64,000 nucleotides of DNA, taken from contig CASHTG010000019.1 in the NCBI GenBank assembly GCA_949357655.1, positions 248,001 to 312,000 on the forward strand. The letters run 5' to 3'. Both the position numbers and the translations under genes were made by a program. Positions 62,237 to 64,000 of the stretch are shown piece after piece. Numbering within the stretch: position 1 is the stretch's first letter; the number at the start of each line of letters is the position of its first letter. A model generated the notes under the pieces. It made no database searches. It saw only the letters and a list, made by a program, of their open reading frames with translations, and was not told the origin of the DNA. The stretch is from Parascedosporium putredinis (taxonomy: Eukaryota; Ascomycota; Sordariomycetes; Microascales; Microascaceae).

Positions 62237-63373
62237 ATGGCACCCACAGTTCCTATTGCTCCCCTATCCGCCCCGTACACGCCTACCAGCGATGTCATGG
62301 CTCGCCGTGAATATGGCGTAACCAAGAGCCGGAAAGCAGCCTCTACCGGCGGAGGCAGGGCTTGGAGTGAGGAAGAGGTTAGTCGCGTTTCCTTTTATAT
62401 ATGGCACCCATAATCAGACCTACTTGGGGGCGTATGTAAGGCTAACATGTAGAATTCACCTTTGGTTCCGAATTTAGGAGTTGTATCTTTTGCAAACTCG
62501 TCTCCAAAAGATGCCGTATAAGCATATTGCAGCTCACTTGAAGAAGACCGAGCTCGCATGCCGCCTACACTACCACCAGCTCAGCCACGGCAGCAACCGG
62601 AGGAAGCGCACGACATCAGTGTCATCGGGTTCGTCGACCGGCCACTCGCCCTTGATGCCTGCAACGGCGCGATCCCCCATCGGCGAGGGTCCCACTTCGC
62701 GATCAGCCTCTCCTCCTGGAAGTGCAGGAAGCTACGGACCGGTCTCTCCTGGTCCTGGCAGTCTCGGTAACGGAGTTCAGCTTCCGAGCATCATGGGTAA
62801 CCATGTCTCTCCTAGGCTCCCGTCTATCCTGCCTAAGCCGGCCGCAATGACACTTCCGCCCCTGAGCACGTCTCCCACCCGAGGATATCCGACTCCTCTG
62901 CCCGAGCCGCACAGCGCAGCGCTCCCTTCGGCTTCCCTTCCGTCGGCTACCTTCCCTTCGCTAATCCACCCTACGACTCCGCCTCTGCGCCTTGAATGCT
63001 CGGTTCTGCCCCCTCCTTCGGCTCGCCATGCCCCCATGTCGATATGGGTCGGCTTCAGGCCATCTACAGCGCTCATCGTGCTACCTTTTGGGCGGCCGTG
63101 GCTTCCGACTACGGAATGTGCATGAGCCCCATGGCCCTCGAGCATGCTTGGAAGACGGGTATCTGCTGCAGCCAGCACCAGGCTATCACTCCTCTGTCGC
63201 CGGCTGCCAGCCCTGACCACTCGGATCGGGAGGGAAATGCCAAGGTTCACGACAAGACGCGCATCTCTGCTATCCTTGGCCTCGAGACACAGCCCCGCTC
63301 TCCCCAAGACCAGCACATGGTCCGCAGGATGGAGGATGAGAGGAGTATGAACGTCATCTCAGCTCACGCCTGA
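62237..63373 (+). CDS. Myb/SANT-like regulatory protein, conserved in Sordariomycetes
   Basis: Exon 1 is 62237-62377, the intron 62378-62477 (GTTAGT...TAG) and exon 2 62478-63373. The start MAPTVPIAPLSAPYTPTSDV is preceded by GCAAAG. The intron splits a Myb/SANT-like helix-turn-helix: GGRAWSEEE before it and ELYLLQTRLQKMPYKHIAAH, then KKTELACRLHYHQLSHG, after it. A long Ser/Pro-rich region follows. The C-terminal block MGRLQAIYSAHRATFWAAVA with SDYG and KTRISAIL looks like a second conserved domain. It lies in another frame: one base is missing near 62924, one near 62990 and two (or one extra) near 63007-63013. Corrected length is 347 codons (346 residues). I recall close relatives in other Sordariomycetes but no established function. 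Confidence 0.85.
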
Positions 63374-64000
63374 GAAGCCGCCTCTTGACATACAAACGCA
63401 ATTTCCGGGGAGGGAACGGCACTCTAGTGCCCCCACCCAATTCGTCGTGTTGCCAACCTTTCCGCATTCTTCTTTCTTTTCGGCCTCCATTGTATTACAT
63501 ACATGCTTCCCAACCCTGAAGCACTGTTCCGTCCCACACACTAGTCTCATGGCACTGAGTCGATGTTGCCTTGAAACGTGAGTCGAGTGTTGGGGGCAGG
63601 GCATTTGCACCCCACTCAACACATGGTGGGACGGGATACCTGCAAGGGTTGTTTCTTTTCTACCGAGAGAGCATCTTAACCTTGTTCTTTCGTCCTTTTT
63701 TTTTCCCACCTTTTTTCTCCTTCTTCTTCTTTTTCTTCCTATCTTCATTGGTGGTTTCGCGGGACTCATCCTCCCCTCTGCTCCTTTCCTTTGTTTTTCT
63801 TTCTCTCTTTTTTGTTTTCGGCTCCTAACATGTCGATGTGGTTGTGGATCTTGTCGTGGAACATAGACAGACCTCGACGCACCGACATTGCAAAAACATA
63901 ACGGCAAACGTCACTATGGACGAGCTAGCGACGGAAACAGGTGGCACTTTACTAGGGTCTCGTTGGCGCAATGGTTTTCGTCGGAAAAGGGGGCGTGTGT
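63374..64000. other. 3' flank of the last gene to the window edge
   Basis: T-rich sequence (63660-63820) typical of a 3' end, then a tRNA-like patch at the very edge (63957-64000) that I do not accept as a gene. Confidence 0.5.

Noticed and set aside
63957..64000. tRNA-like 5' half (GTCTCGTTGGCGCAATGGTT) at the window edge
   Set aside because: It resembles the start of a tRNA-Lys, but the second half of the D stem does not pair and the rest departs from tRNA. The window ends before any T arm could be tested.

Overview
The window looks like nuclear DNA of a filamentous ascomycete (Pezizomycotina, most likely Sordariomycetes). The recognisable genes are typical of that group. They include a chitin synthase export chaperone (Chs7), a GH47 class I alpha-mannosidase, an Mvp1-type sorting nexin, mitochondrial ribosomal protein uL15m and a Crh-family cell-wall transglycosylase. 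Coding introns are mostly 65-134 bp with GT(A/G)AGT- or GTACG-like donors, and pyrimidine-rich leaders are common.

Layout. 1-14183: about 14 kb without a recognisable gene. 14184-15373 (+): chs7. 17572-20328 (+): a large unrecognised protein with a coiled coil and a DUF3716-like cysteine cluster. 21118-23121 (-): GH47 mannosidase. 25072-28766 (-): mvp1, five exons. 30310-31390 (-): uL15m. 32472-33913 (-): secreted lactonase-type beta-propeller. 39247-40020 (-): NAD(P)-binding Rossmann protein. 42471-43975 (-): GPI-anchored Crh/Utr2-type GH16. 50241-51545 (-): Myb/SANT protein, with a probable 5'UTR intron further upstream. 62237-63373 (+): a second Myb/SANT-like protein. The gaps 33.9-39.2, 44-50.2 and 52.1-62.2 kb hold only pyrimidine/purine tracts, microsatellites and short chance ORFs.

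The main technical result concerns reading frames. Nine of the ten genes have frames that break and resume. At 23 sites the break is one missing base, always in or beside a C or G run. Five further sites are either two missing bases or one extra. When these bases are allowed for, every exon length fits its splice phases and every family motif stays intact. I read this as systematic C/G homopolymer under-calling in the assembly, not as pseudogenes. The longest single-frame ORF (21411-23456) is therefore misleading: only its middle is real protein.

Functionally, three genes bear on the cell surface: Chs7 releases chitin synthase from the ER, the Crh enzyme links chitin to glucan, and GH47 trims N-glycans. 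Mvp1 acts in endosomal sorting and uL15m in mitochondrial translation. No gene cluster, mobile element with coding capacity, CRISPR array or complete RNA gene was found. The most plausible undescribed items are the DUF3716-like protein and a short protein-like element near 41.3 kb.
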